Assembly: GCA_016192135.1 (NCBI GenBank)
Contig: JACPUR010000025.1
Location: forward strand, 1 to 64,000
From: Candidatus Tectomicrobia bacterium
GTDB taxonomy: Bacteria > UBA8248
DNA: 64,000 nt
Direction of reading: 5' to 3'
Below, piece by piece: positions 8,585 through 16,463 of the stretch (position 1 is the stretch's first letter; every line of letters begins with the position of its first letter). The translations under genes and the position numbers were made by a program. The notes beneath the pieces were generated by a model that saw only the letters and a list, made by a program, of their open reading frames with translations, did not search any database and was not told where the DNA came from.

Positions 8585-8722
8585 GGCAACCGGCCCGGTG
8601 ATCCACAGGGCGTGGCATTTTCGGGTGATGCGCCCCCCTTCCCCCCGCGGCACATTTTCTGCACTATCTCCCTGATCGGCGGGGGGTTTTTTGGGGATCC
8701 CGGCGGGGAGGGAGGGAGAATC

Positions 8723-9586
8723 TTGCCCGTTTCGCCCGGCGGAGGCGGCTCGGACCGGCAAAAAGCGCTCGCCCTCCTGGGCCTCGCCCCGGGGGCGGAG
8801 AGGGCCGAGGTGCGCCGCGCCTACCGCCAGCTCGCCTTCCTCTGCCACCCCGACCGCCACCCGGGCCGGCCCGAGATGGCGCGGCGCTTCCAGGCGCTGA
8901 GCGAGGCCTACTGCCTCCTCCTGACGCTGGGGACGGGCCAGCCCGCCCCCCACCCGGCCTTCCCTCCCATGCCCCGGCGCGGGCGCGACCTCGAGTGCCG
9001 CCTGCGCCTCGACTTCCTCGAGGCGGCGCGGGGCGGGGAGTTCCCGGTGAGTTTCACCCGAGTGCGCCCCTGCCCGGCCTGCGAGGGAACGGCGGGCATG
9101 AAAGAAGGCTGCGCGGCCTGCGGCGGGAAGGGGGAGATCGCCGGGCGGGCGGCGGTGCGGGTCCGGGTGCCGCCCGGCATGGCGGACGGCGAGAGCCTCT
9201 GCCTCGAGGGCGAGGGCGACGCCGGGCGGGACGGGGGCCCGGCCGGGGACCTCCGCATCCTCCTCTCCTGCGGGGGCCATCCCGCCCTCCGGCGCCAGGG
9301 GCTGGACGTCTACGGCGAGGTGAGCGTGCCGCGCTTTAGGCTCGATGAGGGGGGCCCGGTGCGCGTCCCCACCGTGAAGGGGCCCGCGCGCGTCGAGATC
9401 CCCCCCCATACCCGGCCCGGGCGCGTCTTCCGGCTGCGCGGCATGGGCATCGACCGCTTCGAGGGGGGCGCGGGAGGCCGGGGGGATCACATCGTCCGCA
9501 TCGCCGAGATGCCCGCCGAGCCCCTCGACTACGCCGAGAAGACGAGCCCCCGCTATCCCTGGAAGGCGAGGAAGGGGAAGGGGTAG
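8723..9586 (+). CDS. DnaJ-like co-chaperone with half-size zinc finger
   Basis: The product is 287 residues. The TTG at 8723 sits behind GGAGGGAGGGAG; the frame extends upstream only through repeats. The J domain carries HPD at residues 42-44. A substrate-binding C-terminal domain follows, with a zinc centre reduced to two CxxCxG motifs (Cys117/Cys120 and Cys130/Cys133) instead of the four of DnaJ. The C-terminal beta domains (VRVPPGMADGESLCLEGEGD and RVEIPPHTRPGRVFRLRGMG) are intact. It would stimulate Hsp70 ATPase in the cytoplasm. No dnaK or grpE lies nearby, so it is likely an accessory DnaJ/CbpA-type protein. Confidence 0.85.
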   Translation: MPVSPGGGGSDRQKALALLGLAPGAERAEVRRAYRQLAFLCHPDRHPGRPEMARRFQALSEAYCLLLTLGTGQPAPHPAFPPMPRRGRDLECRLRLDFLEAARGGEFPVSFTRVRPCPACEGTAGMKEGCAACGGKGEIAGRAAVRVRVPPGMADGESLCLEGEGDAGRDGGPAGDLRILLSCGGHPALRRQGLDVYGEVSVPRFRLDEGGPVRVPTVKGPARVEIPPHTRPGRVFRLRGMGIDRFEGGAGGRGDHIVRIAEMPAEPLDYAEKTSPRYPWKARKGKG

Positions 9587-9612
9587 GGGAAGGAAAGGGC
9601 GCCTATTGTCCT

Positions 9613-9640
9613 GTAGGGGCGTATTGCAATACGCCCCTGC
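9613..9640. repeat. GTAGGGGCG palindrome, copy 4
   Basis: Core TATTGCAATA with a right arm ending TGC instead of TAC. It is otherwise the same as the copy at 51410. Confidence 0.8.
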
Positions 9641-9673
9641 ACAGATATCGGACGGATTGGCAGGATGTCCTCT

Positions 9674-9701
9674 GTAGGGGCAGTTCGCGAACCGCCCCTA
9701 C
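9674..9701. repeat. GTAGGGGCG palindrome, copy 5
   Basis: Core GTTCGCGAAC with one mismatch in the stem. It is paired with copy 4 about 33 bp away. Confidence 0.82.
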
Positions 9702-9741
9702 GAACGGAAGGCCAACCGGAAAACCGGGCGACGCTGGTTCG

Positions 9742-9823
9742 ATGTCATTCCGAGCACAGCGAGGAATCTGCGCTCCCTGCCGCTTACGAAGATTCCTCGC
9801 GCCTCCGGCGCTCGGAATGACAT
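9742..9823. repeat. TGTCATTCCGAG element, copy 1
   Basis: An 82-bp inverted-repeat element. Outer arms are ATGTCATTCCGAGC (9742-9755) and GCTCGGAATGACAT (9810-9823). Inner arms are GCGAGGAATCT and AGATTCCTCGC. It has no coding capacity. Confidence 0.85.
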
Positions 9824-9865
9824 ACGGGTGCCCTTGATTCCTCTTTTTCTCCCGCAAGGGTCGAG

Positions 9866-10492
9866 ATGCTTCCGCTCTGGGACGACGTAACGAAGGACTG
9901 GCGCGCGCCCCTCACCTGGCTCCTCATCCTGGCCAATACGGCCATCAGCCTCTACGTTTTCAACCTTCCACCGGACGGGCAGGCCGGGATCGTCGAGCGC
10001 TATGCCTTCCTGCCCAATCTCCACGAATCCCTCTCGCCCCGGCTCCTCACCTCGGCCTACCTGCACGGCGACTACCTCCACCTCATCTCCAACATGGTCT
10101 TCCTCTTCGCCTTCGGGCCCTCCCTGGAGCGCCGCCTGGGCCGCATCTCGTTCCTCGCCCTCTACCACCTGGCCGCCCTGGCCGGCTGGCTCCTCTACGC
10201 CGCCCTGGCCCGCGAGGTCGCCCCCGCCATCGGCGCCTCGGGCGCCGTCTCGGGCCTCGTGGCGGCCTACATCCTCCTCTTCCCGCGCGCCCGGATCTTC
10301 ACCGCGGTCTGGCTCGTGTGGTTCTGGCGGGCTTTCTACATTCCCGCCTGGGTCTACATCCCGGTCTGGATCGCCATCCAGCTCGCGGGCGCCCTGAACC
10401 CCGAGGAGACCGAGATCGCCTACCTCGCGCACATCGGGGGAATCCTGCTGGGGCTGGGGTGGGGAGGGGTGGCGAGGATGAGGAGGAGATAA
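9866..10492 (+). CDS. Rhomboid family intramembrane serine protease
   Basis: The product is 208 residues with six or so membrane segments. Rhomboid hallmarks are all present: HGDYLHLISNM with His72 and Asn76 (the HxxxN oxyanion pattern), the catalytic GASG with Ser125, and His189 in AYLAHIGGILLG. These form the Ser-His dyad that cleaves transmembrane substrates in the inner membrane. The start is ATG 9866 with AAGGGTCGAG just upstream. Its 3' end borders the AT-rich island; base composition falls sharply right after the stop. Confidence 0.92.
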   Translation: MLPLWDDVTKDWRAPLTWLLILANTAISLYVFNLPPDGQAGIVERYAFLPNLHESLSPRLLTSAYLHGDYLHLISNMVFLFAFGPSLERRLGRISFLALYHLAALAGWLLYAALAREVAPAIGASGAVSGLVAAYILLFPRARIFTAVWLVWFWRAFYIPAWVYIPVWIAIQLAGALNPEETEIAYLAHIGGILLGLGWGGVARMRRR

Positions 10493-10605
10493 GGGGAAGG
10501 ACAATGCGATTTCAGGTCAGTGCCAAGACATAGTAGCCTAAGCGATATTAATTTGGTAAAGTTTTAAGTTGTGCAAAACTGTATATAAATCAGAGAAGAG
10601 AGGCA

Positions 10606-11184
10606 ATGGTAATTGTGGGAATAGTTTCGGGATTTGCACGGGCTTTCATTGGGGGTGTTTTTCTTCTGGCAGTTTTTATTGGATTACTTGAATTTGTTCT
10701 TGGAATCAAAATGGATTTGAGCCAGGGTAGTTATTTGGTCTTGCTCTTCTTGGCGTCAGCATTAGTCTACTTTTATTTGGCAGATCGCGATAGTCATGCT
10801 CTGCCAAAGTTAAACGAGGCGTTGAAATCCATCTTCAAATCGGCAGACATATCAATAAGAATGTGGGAAGAAAATGAATCTATTTTTTCTATTTTGAAGC
10901 CATCGGTTGATGTCTTGAATGAACGTTCGGAAATTAAGGCTGCACTTGCCCTTCTACGACAGAATAGTGAATCCATGCATTTGCATTTGATTGAGCTAAA
11001 GAAAGTTCTTGATTATGTGGAGAAGGATATCATTCGATCGGAAAAGGCCGAAGCAAATTTGACAGCATATGGTGTTAACGTTAATTCATTTGATACGCTA
11101 TCTGACATCGGGGCGAGGCGGCAACATATAGATGAAATGAAGATGATAATACTTGCGTTGCGAAAAGCGTATGGCATCTCATAG
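10606..11184 (+). CDS. Hypothetical membrane protein with helical cytoplasmic domain (AT-rich island)
   Basis: The product is 192 residues, from ATG 10606 with AGAGAGG upstream. Two hydrophobic segments near residues 5-33 and 42-60 are followed by a charged, mostly helical region of about 130 residues with coiled-coil character (LRQNSESMHLHLIELKKVLDYVEKDI). I do not recognise a family. Codon use is AT-rich, unlike the flanking genes. The next gene encodes a PD-(D/E)XK nuclease-like protein 47 nt downstream, so the two are probably co-transcribed. A membrane sensor or anchor working with the nuclease-like partner is possible but unproven. Confidence 0.65.
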   Translation: MVIVGIVSGFARAFIGGVFLLAVFIGLLEFVLGIKMDLSQGSYLVLLFLASALVYFYLADRDSHALPKLNEALKSIFKSADISIRMWEENESIFSILKPSVDVLNERSEIKAALALLRQNSESMHLHLIELKKVLDYVEKDIIRSEKAEANLTAYGVNVNSFDTLSDIGARRQHIDEMKMIILALRKAYGIS

Positions 11185-11231
11185 TGGCAGATTATCTCCT
11201 TCTGTGACCCTGATAGATTTGAGGATAGCTC

Positions 11232-11762
11232 ATGGAAAGGGATTTTCAAGAGTTTATGCATATATTCCTCGCCGCGACGCAAAAAATTGAGAATCATTAT
11301 TTCCAATTGCCTGTGGCGGGGCGTGAGGCGGTCTATCGAGAAAGGGTTTATTGTTATGAGCTCTACCATTGTCTTAGAGAATGTTCTCCGTCTGATTGGC
11401 CATATGTGCTTTGTGGTGAGATTGACAAAAGTGGGCATCCTATCTTTAGGACGAAACGAAAGCCTGATTTTTTGGTCCATCTTCCCGGAAAACTGGAAAA
11501 GAATCTCGTTATTGTCGAGGTAAAACCCGTCAATGCAAAAGAAGAGTCCATTCAGAAAGATAATGAGACGTTGAGATATTTTCTTGATTCGGCTGGATAT
11601 TCTCAGGCGGTGTATCTAATTTACGGCAATATGAGTGAAGGAAAGTTAAATAAATTCAAGGAAATTATGCGGAGTATATTTCTATCTTATCACGCAGAAA
11701 AGGTGCACTTGCTTTGGCATTCGAAGGCAGGTTCATCAGCTGAAATAATTGAATGGAAGTAA
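11232..11762 (+). CDS. PD-(D/E)XK nuclease-like protein (AT-rich island)
   Basis: The product is 176 residues, from ATG 11232 behind GAGGAT. The sequence has the spaced pattern of a PD-(D/E)XK fold: a glutamate in a helix (YRERVYCYELYH, Glu38 or Glu43), Asp79 in KPDFLVHLPG, and Glu96-Val-Lys98 in NLVIVEVKPV. A helix and a strand (SQAVYLIYGN) follow. Proteins that look like this are, as I recall, sometimes named methionyl-tRNA formyltransferase-like, which their sequence does not support. The lone AT-rich pair with a membrane protein recalls defence or mobile-element cargo. The substrate, and whether it cuts DNA, are unknown. Confidence 0.65.
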   Translation: MERDFQEFMHIFLAATQKIENHYFQLPVAGREAVYRERVYCYELYHCLRECSPSDWPYVLCGEIDKSGHPIFRTKRKPDFLVHLPGKLEKNLVIVEVKPVNAKEESIQKDNETLRYFLDSAGYSQAVYLIYGNMSEGKLNKFKEIMRSIFLSYHAEKVHLLWHSKAGSSAEIIEWK

Positions 11763-11782
11763 CCTCAATAATTTATTCTCCC

Positions 11783-12112
11783 TCACGTCGCCGCGACGAC
11801 CTTCATCCGCCCCCGCCGCCCCCGCGCGGACACGCGCTCCCGGACGACGATCTCCACGTCCTTGCCCAGGAGGGTGAGGAAGTTCATCAGCCGCTTGGTC
11901 GAGAACTTGGAGAGCTTGCCCCGCAGGAGGTTCGAGACGTCGGGCTGCTTGAGGCCGAGGATTTTGGCGGCGGCGGCCTGGGTGAGCTTCCGGTCCTCGA
12001 TGATCCCGGCAATCTGGCTCGTGAGCCCGGCCTTGACGAGCAACTCGTCCGCGTCCTTGAGGCCGAGGTCCTTGAAGACGTTCCTGCTGCCTTCGACGAT
12101 CTTGGGCTTCAC
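11783..12112 (-). CDS. HigA/XRE-type antitoxin-like transcriptional regulator
   Basis: The product is about 109 residues, from GTG 12112, which follows GGGGAGG at five bases. A longer in-frame GTG at 12136 has no ribosome site. The centre is a helix-turn-helix (KLTQAAAAKILGLKQPDVSNLLRGK), preceded by FKDLGLKDADELLVKAGL, as in HigA-type antitoxins. The toxin gene that normally precedes such antitoxins is absent: only the promoter region lies upstream, and the AT-rich island lies downstream on the other strand. It may be an orphan antitoxin or a stand-alone regulator. Confidence 0.8.
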   Translation of the reverse strand: MKPKIVEGSRNVFKDLGLKDADELLVKAGLTSQIAGIIEDRKLTQAAAAKILGLKQPDVSNLLRGKLSKFSTKRLMNFLTLLGKDVEIVVRERVSARGRRGRMKVVAAT

Positions 12113-12145
12113 CGGGGCCTCCCCGCGCCGACGCACCTTCGCGGG

Positions 12146-12175
12146 AGTATAGCCGTAGTTCTATATTTAAGACAA
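12146..12175 (-). promoter_or_regulatory. Promoter for HigA-like regulator
   Basis: On the minus strand, TTGTCT (12175-12170) and TATACT (12151-12146) are 18 bp apart, about 35 bp upstream of the GTG start. Confidence 0.55.
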
Positions 12176-12241
12176 CATGAATGCGGGGAGCAGGGACAGG
12201 CGCGAAAGAGGCGGAAGCGGGCGTTCTGCGGAGGCGGAGCC

Positions 12242-12628
12242 CTACAGCGGGCCCGCCCGATCGAGGACGGCGGGTTCCGCGAACGTTGGCTTGGCCGCCG
12301 GGATCCCCGCGGCCGCCGGGGCTTCGGCGACGGCCGCGGCCTGGGCGAGCCGCTCCTCGAGGCGCTCCTCGAGGTAGCGCTCCAGGATGGGCACGGCGGA
12401 CTTATAGAGGCGGTGGCCCGCCCGCCAGAGGAGCCCGCCGAAGGCCGCGCCCGCCGCGAAGAGGATGGCCAGCGCCATGAACAGCGCGGCGTCCTGCCCG
12501 AGGATGTCGGCCGGGAAGCCGATGAGGGAGACGAGGAAGCCGGCGGCGTCCTTCAGGAAGGCCGACAGCTCGCGCAGGAAGAAGTCGATGCTTCGGGCGA
12601 TCGCGCCCAGGAGGCTGTTCGGTTCCAT
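12242..12628 (-). CDS. Hypothetical membrane protein
   Basis: The product is 128 residues, from ATG 12628. Hydrophobic segments lie near residues 28-45 and 48-70 (ALFMALAILFAAGAAFGGLL). A charged amphipathic helix (LERYLEERLEERLAQ) and an Ala/Pro-rich tail follow. No family is recognised and no clear ribosome site was seen. A competing frame (12402-12686) is less protein-like. It is probably real but weakly supported. Confidence 0.5.
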   Translation of the reverse strand: MEPNSLLGAIARSIDFFLRELSAFLKDAAGFLVSLIGFPADILGQDAALFMALAILFAAGAAFGGLLWRAGHRLYKSAVPILERYLEERLEERLAQAAAVAEAPAAAGIPAAKPTFAEPAVLDRAGPL

Positions 12629-12792
12629 GGGGATGCCCGGACGGCGGACGGGCCGAAAGCATGAGATGCCGGGAGAATGATATCACGCCGGGGGCGGAGC
12701 GGGCCTGTGGTTTTTCCCCGAAACCGGCGGGGGACGGTCCTTCAAGCCGGCCTCGGGTGAAGACCCGGGAGGCCCGCCGGCGCGGGGCGCCT

Positions 12793-13350
12793 TTACCTCC
12801 CCGCCTCGGGCCGCTCGAGCCAGACGCCCTCCTCGCCGTCCGTCTCCTTGAGGCGGACGTTCACGCGCTCGGCCCGCGCCGTGGGGACGTGCTTCCCCAC
12901 GAAGTCGGGGCGGAAGGGCAGCTCCCGGTGGCCCCGGTCGATGAGGGCGGCGAACCAGATGCGGCGGGGCCGGCCGAGCTCCATCAGGGCGTCGAGGGCG
13001 GCGCGCACGGTGCGGCCGGTGAAGAAGACGTCGTCCACGAGCACCACGTGGCGGTCGGTGATGTCGGAGTCGAAGCGGGTGGGGCCCGAGCGCATCCCGC
13101 TGTAGGGGTGGGAATCGAGGTCGTCGCGGTGGATGCCGATGTCGAGGACGCCCACGGGCGGGCGCACCCCCTCCATCTCCTCGATGAGGGCCGCGAGGCG
13201 GCGCGCCAGGGGCTCCCCGCGCGTGCGGACCCCGGCCAGCACCATGTCCCGCCCCGGGCCGCTGCGCTCCGCGATCTCGGAGGCCATGCGGCGCAGGGCG
13301 AGCTCCACCTCGCGCTCGTTCAGGATGGTGGTCTTCGCCGCGGCGCTCAC
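12793..13350 (-). CDS. pyrR: PyrR-like uracil phosphoribosyltransferase/regulator, stand-alone paralogue
   Basis: The product is 185 residues, from GTG 13350 with GGGAGA about ten bases upstream. It has the PRPP-binding loop [18 protein letters not shown] and [15 protein letters not shown] near the N-terminus, both typical of PyrR. PyrR binds pyr mRNA leaders in response to UMP and has weak uracil phosphoribosyltransferase activity. The canonical copy heads the pyr operon at 41970. This one is solitary, has no recognisable PyrR leader upstream, and differs at several places (FFTG for [14 protein letters not shown] before the loop). It may be a specialised regulator or an enzyme. Confidence 0.88.
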   Translation of the reverse strand: MSAAAKTTILNEREVELALRRMASEIAERSGPGRDMVLAGVRTRGEPLARRLAALIEEMEGVRPPVGVLDIGIHRDDLDSHPYSGMRSGPTRFDSDITDRHVVLVDDVFFTGRTVRAALDALMELGRPRRIWFAALIDRGHRELPFRPDFVGKHVPTARAERVNVRLKETDGEEGVWLERPEAGR

Positions 13351-13445
13351 GGGGCAGGCTCTCCCAAGGTCACGGGAGGATGGTAGGGAGGCGCCCCCCG
13401 CCCGTCAACGGCGCGCGGCGGGTCTGTGAGGGAAGGCGGCGGCGT

Positions 13446-13473
13446 GTAGGGGCGGTTCGCGAACCGCCCCTAC
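13446..13473. repeat. GTAGGGGCG palindrome, copy 6 (perfect)
   Basis: A perfect 28-bp palindrome with core GTTCGCGAAC, between pyrR and cca. Confidence 0.85.
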
Positions 13474-13564
13474 GTAAAGATAGGCCCCAGGTGATGGAAT
13501 GGGCGCCTTTCGTCCGGCGAAGGCCGGCGGTCGCCCCTGCGGACGGGAAAGGCACCGGCGGCGT

Positions 13565-13592
13565 GTAGGTGCGGTTCGCGAACCGCACCTAC
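13565..13592. repeat. GTAGGTGCG palindrome, copy 7 (compensated variant)
   Basis: The core is the same as copy 6, but the sixth arm base is T instead of G and the matching right-arm base is A instead of C. The palindrome therefore stays perfect. It lies 91 bp after copy 6. Confidence 0.85.
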
Positions 13593-13632
13593 GCAAGGAA
13601 CAGGCCTCCGCCCAACGATGAAAACGCGCGGA

Positions 13633-14958
13633 TCACCCCGCCCGGTGGCGGCCGAAGCGGCTTTCCGCGAAGGAGCGGGCCTCCTCCTCCGTGCGGACCC
13701 GGCCCTCGAGCTGCTCGTCCTCGAGGGCGGAGAGGACCTCGCCCAGGATGGGCCCTTTGGGAAAGCCCATCTCCATCAGCGCGTGCCCATCCAGCAGGCG
13801 CGGCGGCCGAAGCGCCTCCTCCGGGACCTCGGCCAGCATCTCCCGGCAGAAGTGGTGCGCCGTCAGGTCGCCGTGGCTGGCCAGGCAGTCCAGCCGGTGG
13901 AGCTCCAGCAGCTCCCCGAAGAAGGGCTCGCGCAGGAAGCGCTTGAGGCGGCTGGGGCGCATCTGCATGGCGTTCATGAAGCGCATGTGGTGGGCCACGA
14001 GGTCGCGGACGCGCGCGGCCTCCTCGCCCGGCATGCGGAGGCGGCGCGCGATCTCCTCCGCCATGCGGGCCCCCGCCGCGGCGTGGCCGTTGAAGCGGAT
14101 GCGGTCCGTCACGGTCATGGTGACCGGCTTGCCGATGTCGTGGAGGAGGATGCCCCACGCCAGCGCGGGGGAGGGCGCCGCGGCCAGGCGGAACATGAGC
14201 CTCACGTGGGTCCACACGTCGCCCTCCGGGTGGAACTCCGGGGGCTGGGGGACGCCCTCCATCGCGGCGGCCTCGGGCAGCACCTCGCGGAGGAGGCCCG
14301 AGCCTATGAGGAGATCGAGGGCGCGCTCGGGACCCCTTCCGGCGAGCATGAAGGTCAGCTCGTCGCGCACGCGCTCGGCGCTCGTGCGCTGGATGCGCGG
14401 GGCGAGCGCCCGCGCGGCCTCGAACGTCGCCGCCTCGATCTCGAAGCCGAAGCGGGCCGCGAAGCGGACGGCGCGGAGCATCCGCAGGTGGTCCTCCTCG
14501 AAGCGCTCGCGCGGCTCGCCGATGGCGCGGACGAGGCGGCCCTCGATGTCGCGGCGGCCCCCCACGAAGTCGAGGACGCGGTCCTCCCCCGGATCGTAGA
14601 ACATCCCGTTGATGGTGAAGTCGCGCCGCCGGGCGTCCTCCTCGGGCCCCGCGGGGTGGACGGCCACGGGCCGGCGCCCGTCGGCGTAGGCGTCGTCCCG
14701 GCGGAAGCGGGCCACCTCGTACTCCCCGTCCGCCATGAGGACGCGGACCACCCCGAACTGAGCGCCGACGGGGACGGTGCGCCGGAAGAGCCGCATCACC
14801 TCCTCGGGCCCAGCGTCGGTGACGATGTCCCAGTCCGCCGAGGGGAGGCCCATCAGCGCGTCGCGGACGCACCCCCCCGCCAGCAGGGCCTGGCGGCCCG
14901 CCTCGCGCAGCCTTCCGATGATGCGCAGCGCGCCCTCCGGGGCGGTGATGCGGGGCAT
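13633..14958 (-). CDS. cca: tRNA nucleotidyltransferase / poly(A) polymerase family with HD domain
   Basis: The product is 441 residues, from ATG 14958 behind GGGAGA. The nucleotidyltransferase head has ALLAGGCVRDALMGLPSADWDIVTDA (the GG...DxD active site) and RRRDFTINGMFYDP. Next come RFEEDHLRMLRAVRFAARFGFEI for tRNA and nucleotide recognition, and an HD domain (ILLHDIGKPVTM). It adds or repairs the 3' CCA of tRNAs, or polyadenylates RNA; class II members cannot be split by eye. The much longer open frame toward 15942 is only high-GC extension. Confidence 0.92.
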   Translation of the reverse strand: MPRITAPEGALRIIGRLREAGRQALLAGGCVRDALMGLPSADWDIVTDAGPEEVMRLFRRTVPVGAQFGVVRVLMADGEYEVARFRRDDAYADGRRPVAVHPAGPEEDARRRDFTINGMFYDPGEDRVLDFVGGRRDIEGRLVRAIGEPRERFEEDHLRMLRAVRFAARFGFEIEAATFEAARALAPRIQRTSAERVRDELTFMLAGRGPERALDLLIGSGLLREVLPEAAAMEGVPQPPEFHPEGDVWTHVRLMFRLAAAPSPALAWGILLHDIGKPVTMTVTDRIRFNGHAAAGARMAEEIARRLRMPGEEAARVRDLVAHHMRFMNAMQMRPSRLKRFLREPFFGELLELHRLDCLASHGDLTAHHFCREMLAEVPEEALRPPRLLDGHALMEMGFPKGPILGEVLSALEDEQLEGRVRTEEEARSFAESRFGRHRAG

Positions 14959-15102
14959 GGCGTTCTCCCGTCTCAGGATGATACCTGATGCCAATCCAAA
15001 CGATATCCCAGGGGCTTTCCTAGGGAAAATCTCCCTTGCCGGGGCTTCGCCTCCTCTGGTAGCGTCCCCTGCTAGCCGCGATTTCCCGCAGAGGGGCGTC
15101 CG

Positions 15103-16122
15103 ATGGTTCGATTCCTGGCGTCCCTGGTCCTCGCGGGGCTGATCCTCCTTCCGGCGGCTTCCCGGGCGATGAACGAAGAGGCTCTCCTCCGCGGCGCCGA
15201 GGCCGCGGCGGCGGGCCGCTTCGAGGACGCTCTCCTCGTCTTCGATCGCCTCGCCAGGGAATACCCCGACCGGCCCGAGGGCCCGTTCTTCCGCGCGGCC
15301 GTCTACCAGTTCCTCAAGGGGCACTTCGAGCTGCCCGACTACAAGAAGGGCATGGAGGAGAGCCTCGCCCTCGCCATCTCGCTGGCGGAGGAGCGCATGC
15401 GCCGCGACCCGGCGGACGCCCGCGCGCACTTCTTCGCCGGCCTGGCCCATGGCATCCGGGCGGTCGAGGCGGTGAGCGACTGGAACTACCTGAGCGCCAT
15501 CGCCGAGGGGCAGCGGATGGTCCATCTCCTCGAGCGGGCCCTGGCCCTCGACCCGGGGCTGGTGGACGCCTATTACGGGCTGGGAGTGTACCGCGTCCGG
15601 ATGGCGCAGGTCCCCGTGATGCGCCCCTTGATGGGCGCCTCGCTCGACGAGGGGCTCGGCATGCTCCGCCGGGCCGCCGCCGGGGGCCGCTGGATGGCGG
15701 CGCTGGCCCGGGTGGACCTCGCCTGGGCCCTCTACCGGGAGGAGCGCTACGACGAGGCGCGGCGCGAGCTCGCCCCCCTGCTTGACCGGTATCCCCGCCA
15801 CCCCCTCTACCAGCTCGCCTGGGCGGAGGGCTATTTCCTCGCCCGCGACTATCCCAAGGCGCGCGAGCAATTCTCCTCGCTTCAGGGCAACCTGTCCGGG
15901 AAGCCGGACCGCTTCTCCCACTTCTACGGGCGCTTCGCCCAATGGCGGGTCGCCCGCTGCGACTACGCCATGGGGCGCTACGCGGAGGCGGGCGTCGCCG
16001 CTCGCGAGGTGATGGACGCCCCGGACATGAACTCCTCGCTCCTGCGGCAGGTCCGCAAGGGAGCGGCGGCCATGCTGGACCGGATCGAGAAGAAGAACGC
16101 CCAGCTCCGCGGCGGGAGCTAA
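15103..16122 (+). CDS. Exported TPR-repeat protein of unknown function
   Basis: The product is 339 residues, from ATG 15103 after GAGGGG. A signal peptide (MVRFLASLVLAGLILLPAASRA) is followed by TPR-like helical pairs, for example AAAAGRFEDALLVFDRLAREYP, LERALALDPGLVDAYYGLGVY and LYREERYDEARRELAPLLDRYP. TPR proteins scaffold complexes; this one would act in the periplasm. It diverges from cca. No specific partner is suggested by the neighbours. Confidence 0.8.
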   Translation: MVRFLASLVLAGLILLPAASRAMNEEALLRGAEAAAAGRFEDALLVFDRLAREYPDRPEGPFFRAAVYQFLKGHFELPDYKKGMEESLALAISLAEERMRRDPADARAHFFAGLAHGIRAVEAVSDWNYLSAIAEGQRMVHLLERALALDPGLVDAYYGLGVYRVRMAQVPVMRPLMGASLDEGLGMLRRAAAGGRWMAALARVDLAWALYREERYDEARRELAPLLDRYPRHPLYQLAWAEGYFLARDYPKAREQFSSLQGNLSGKPDRFSHFYGRFAQWRVARCDYAMGRYAEAGVAAREVMDAPDMNSSLLRQVRKGAAAMLDRIEKKNAQLRGGS

Positions 16123-16463
16123 ACCGCCCCGGCGCCCCGCCCTGCCGTTCCGGGGGAAAGGGGTCGCCCTGAACCCGCTGGATACGGCTTACGGCGGTGG
16201 GTCAGTTCGATGTTTTTGCTGTCGTTCCGAGCGCCGCAGGCGCGAGGAATCTGCTTCTAAACGGCAGATTCCTCGGTCGCCTTTTTTTAGGTCCTCCAGG
16301 CGGCGAGCCGCCTGGGCGGGCTTCCTCGGAATGACATCTCTGCGTGCTGCTCAAGTTGACCTGCCACCCGGCTTGCCCGCGGCGCCCGGAACAATCAGAA
16401 TAAAGCCCAACTAGGAAATCTTTCCTTTTCCCGTCCTCTTGACGTGAAGGAGATGTGAATTCC
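16123..16463. other. Intergenic region with TGTCATTC element
   Basis: This 341-bp gap between the TPR gene and the first quinone reductase of the pair is mostly occupied by the repeat at 16221-16334. The remainder shows no gene. AAGGAG at 16447-16452 is the ribosome site of the next gene. Confidence 0.6.
16221..16334. repeat. TGTCATTCCGAG element, copy 2
   Basis: Outer arms GTCGTTCCGAG and TCGGAATGAC. Inner inverted repeat GAGGAATCTGC (16244-16254) and GCAGATTCCTC (16264-16274). The right half carries a GGCGGCGAGCCGCC hairpin and CCTGGGCGGGCTTCC, which is shared with copy 3. Confidence 0.8.

Larger units (their letters stand above)
8238..8722. repeat. Stacked intergenic repeats between EamA and DnaJ-like genes
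   Basis: No gene is supported in this 485-bp gap. It holds two GTAGGGGCG palindromes (8257-8286 and 8557-8584) and a CCCCTCCCC/GGGGAGGGG hairpin (about 8421-8449). A TCGGGCCC/GGGCCCGA hairpin (8364-8383) is also present. Two diverged copies of a roughly 65-bp direct repeat (about 8269-8335 and 8488-8550) both run from TTTCAAA through GATTC-CAGGAAC to CACCGGCG-GATG. Confidence 0.75.
10493..11775. other. AT-rich genomic island with two unknown genes
   Basis: Between the rhomboid stop and the HTH gene, base composition drops to roughly 40% GC with A/T-ending codons, against about 70% around it. The island holds two plus-strand genes (10606 and 11232) 47 nt apart, and an AT-rich leader with TATATAAAT. 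I found no flanking direct repeats, integrase or tRNA. The composition suggests acquired DNA. Confidence 0.7.

Noticed and set aside
10493-11775. Flanking direct repeats or att sites of the AT-rich island
   Set aside because: I compared both edges and found no convincing duplicated sequence; no integrase or tRNA is adjacent.
11783-12112. Complete HigBA toxin-antitoxin module
   Set aside because: No toxin-sized ORF precedes or follows the HigA-like gene on its strand; the upstream space holds only a promoter.
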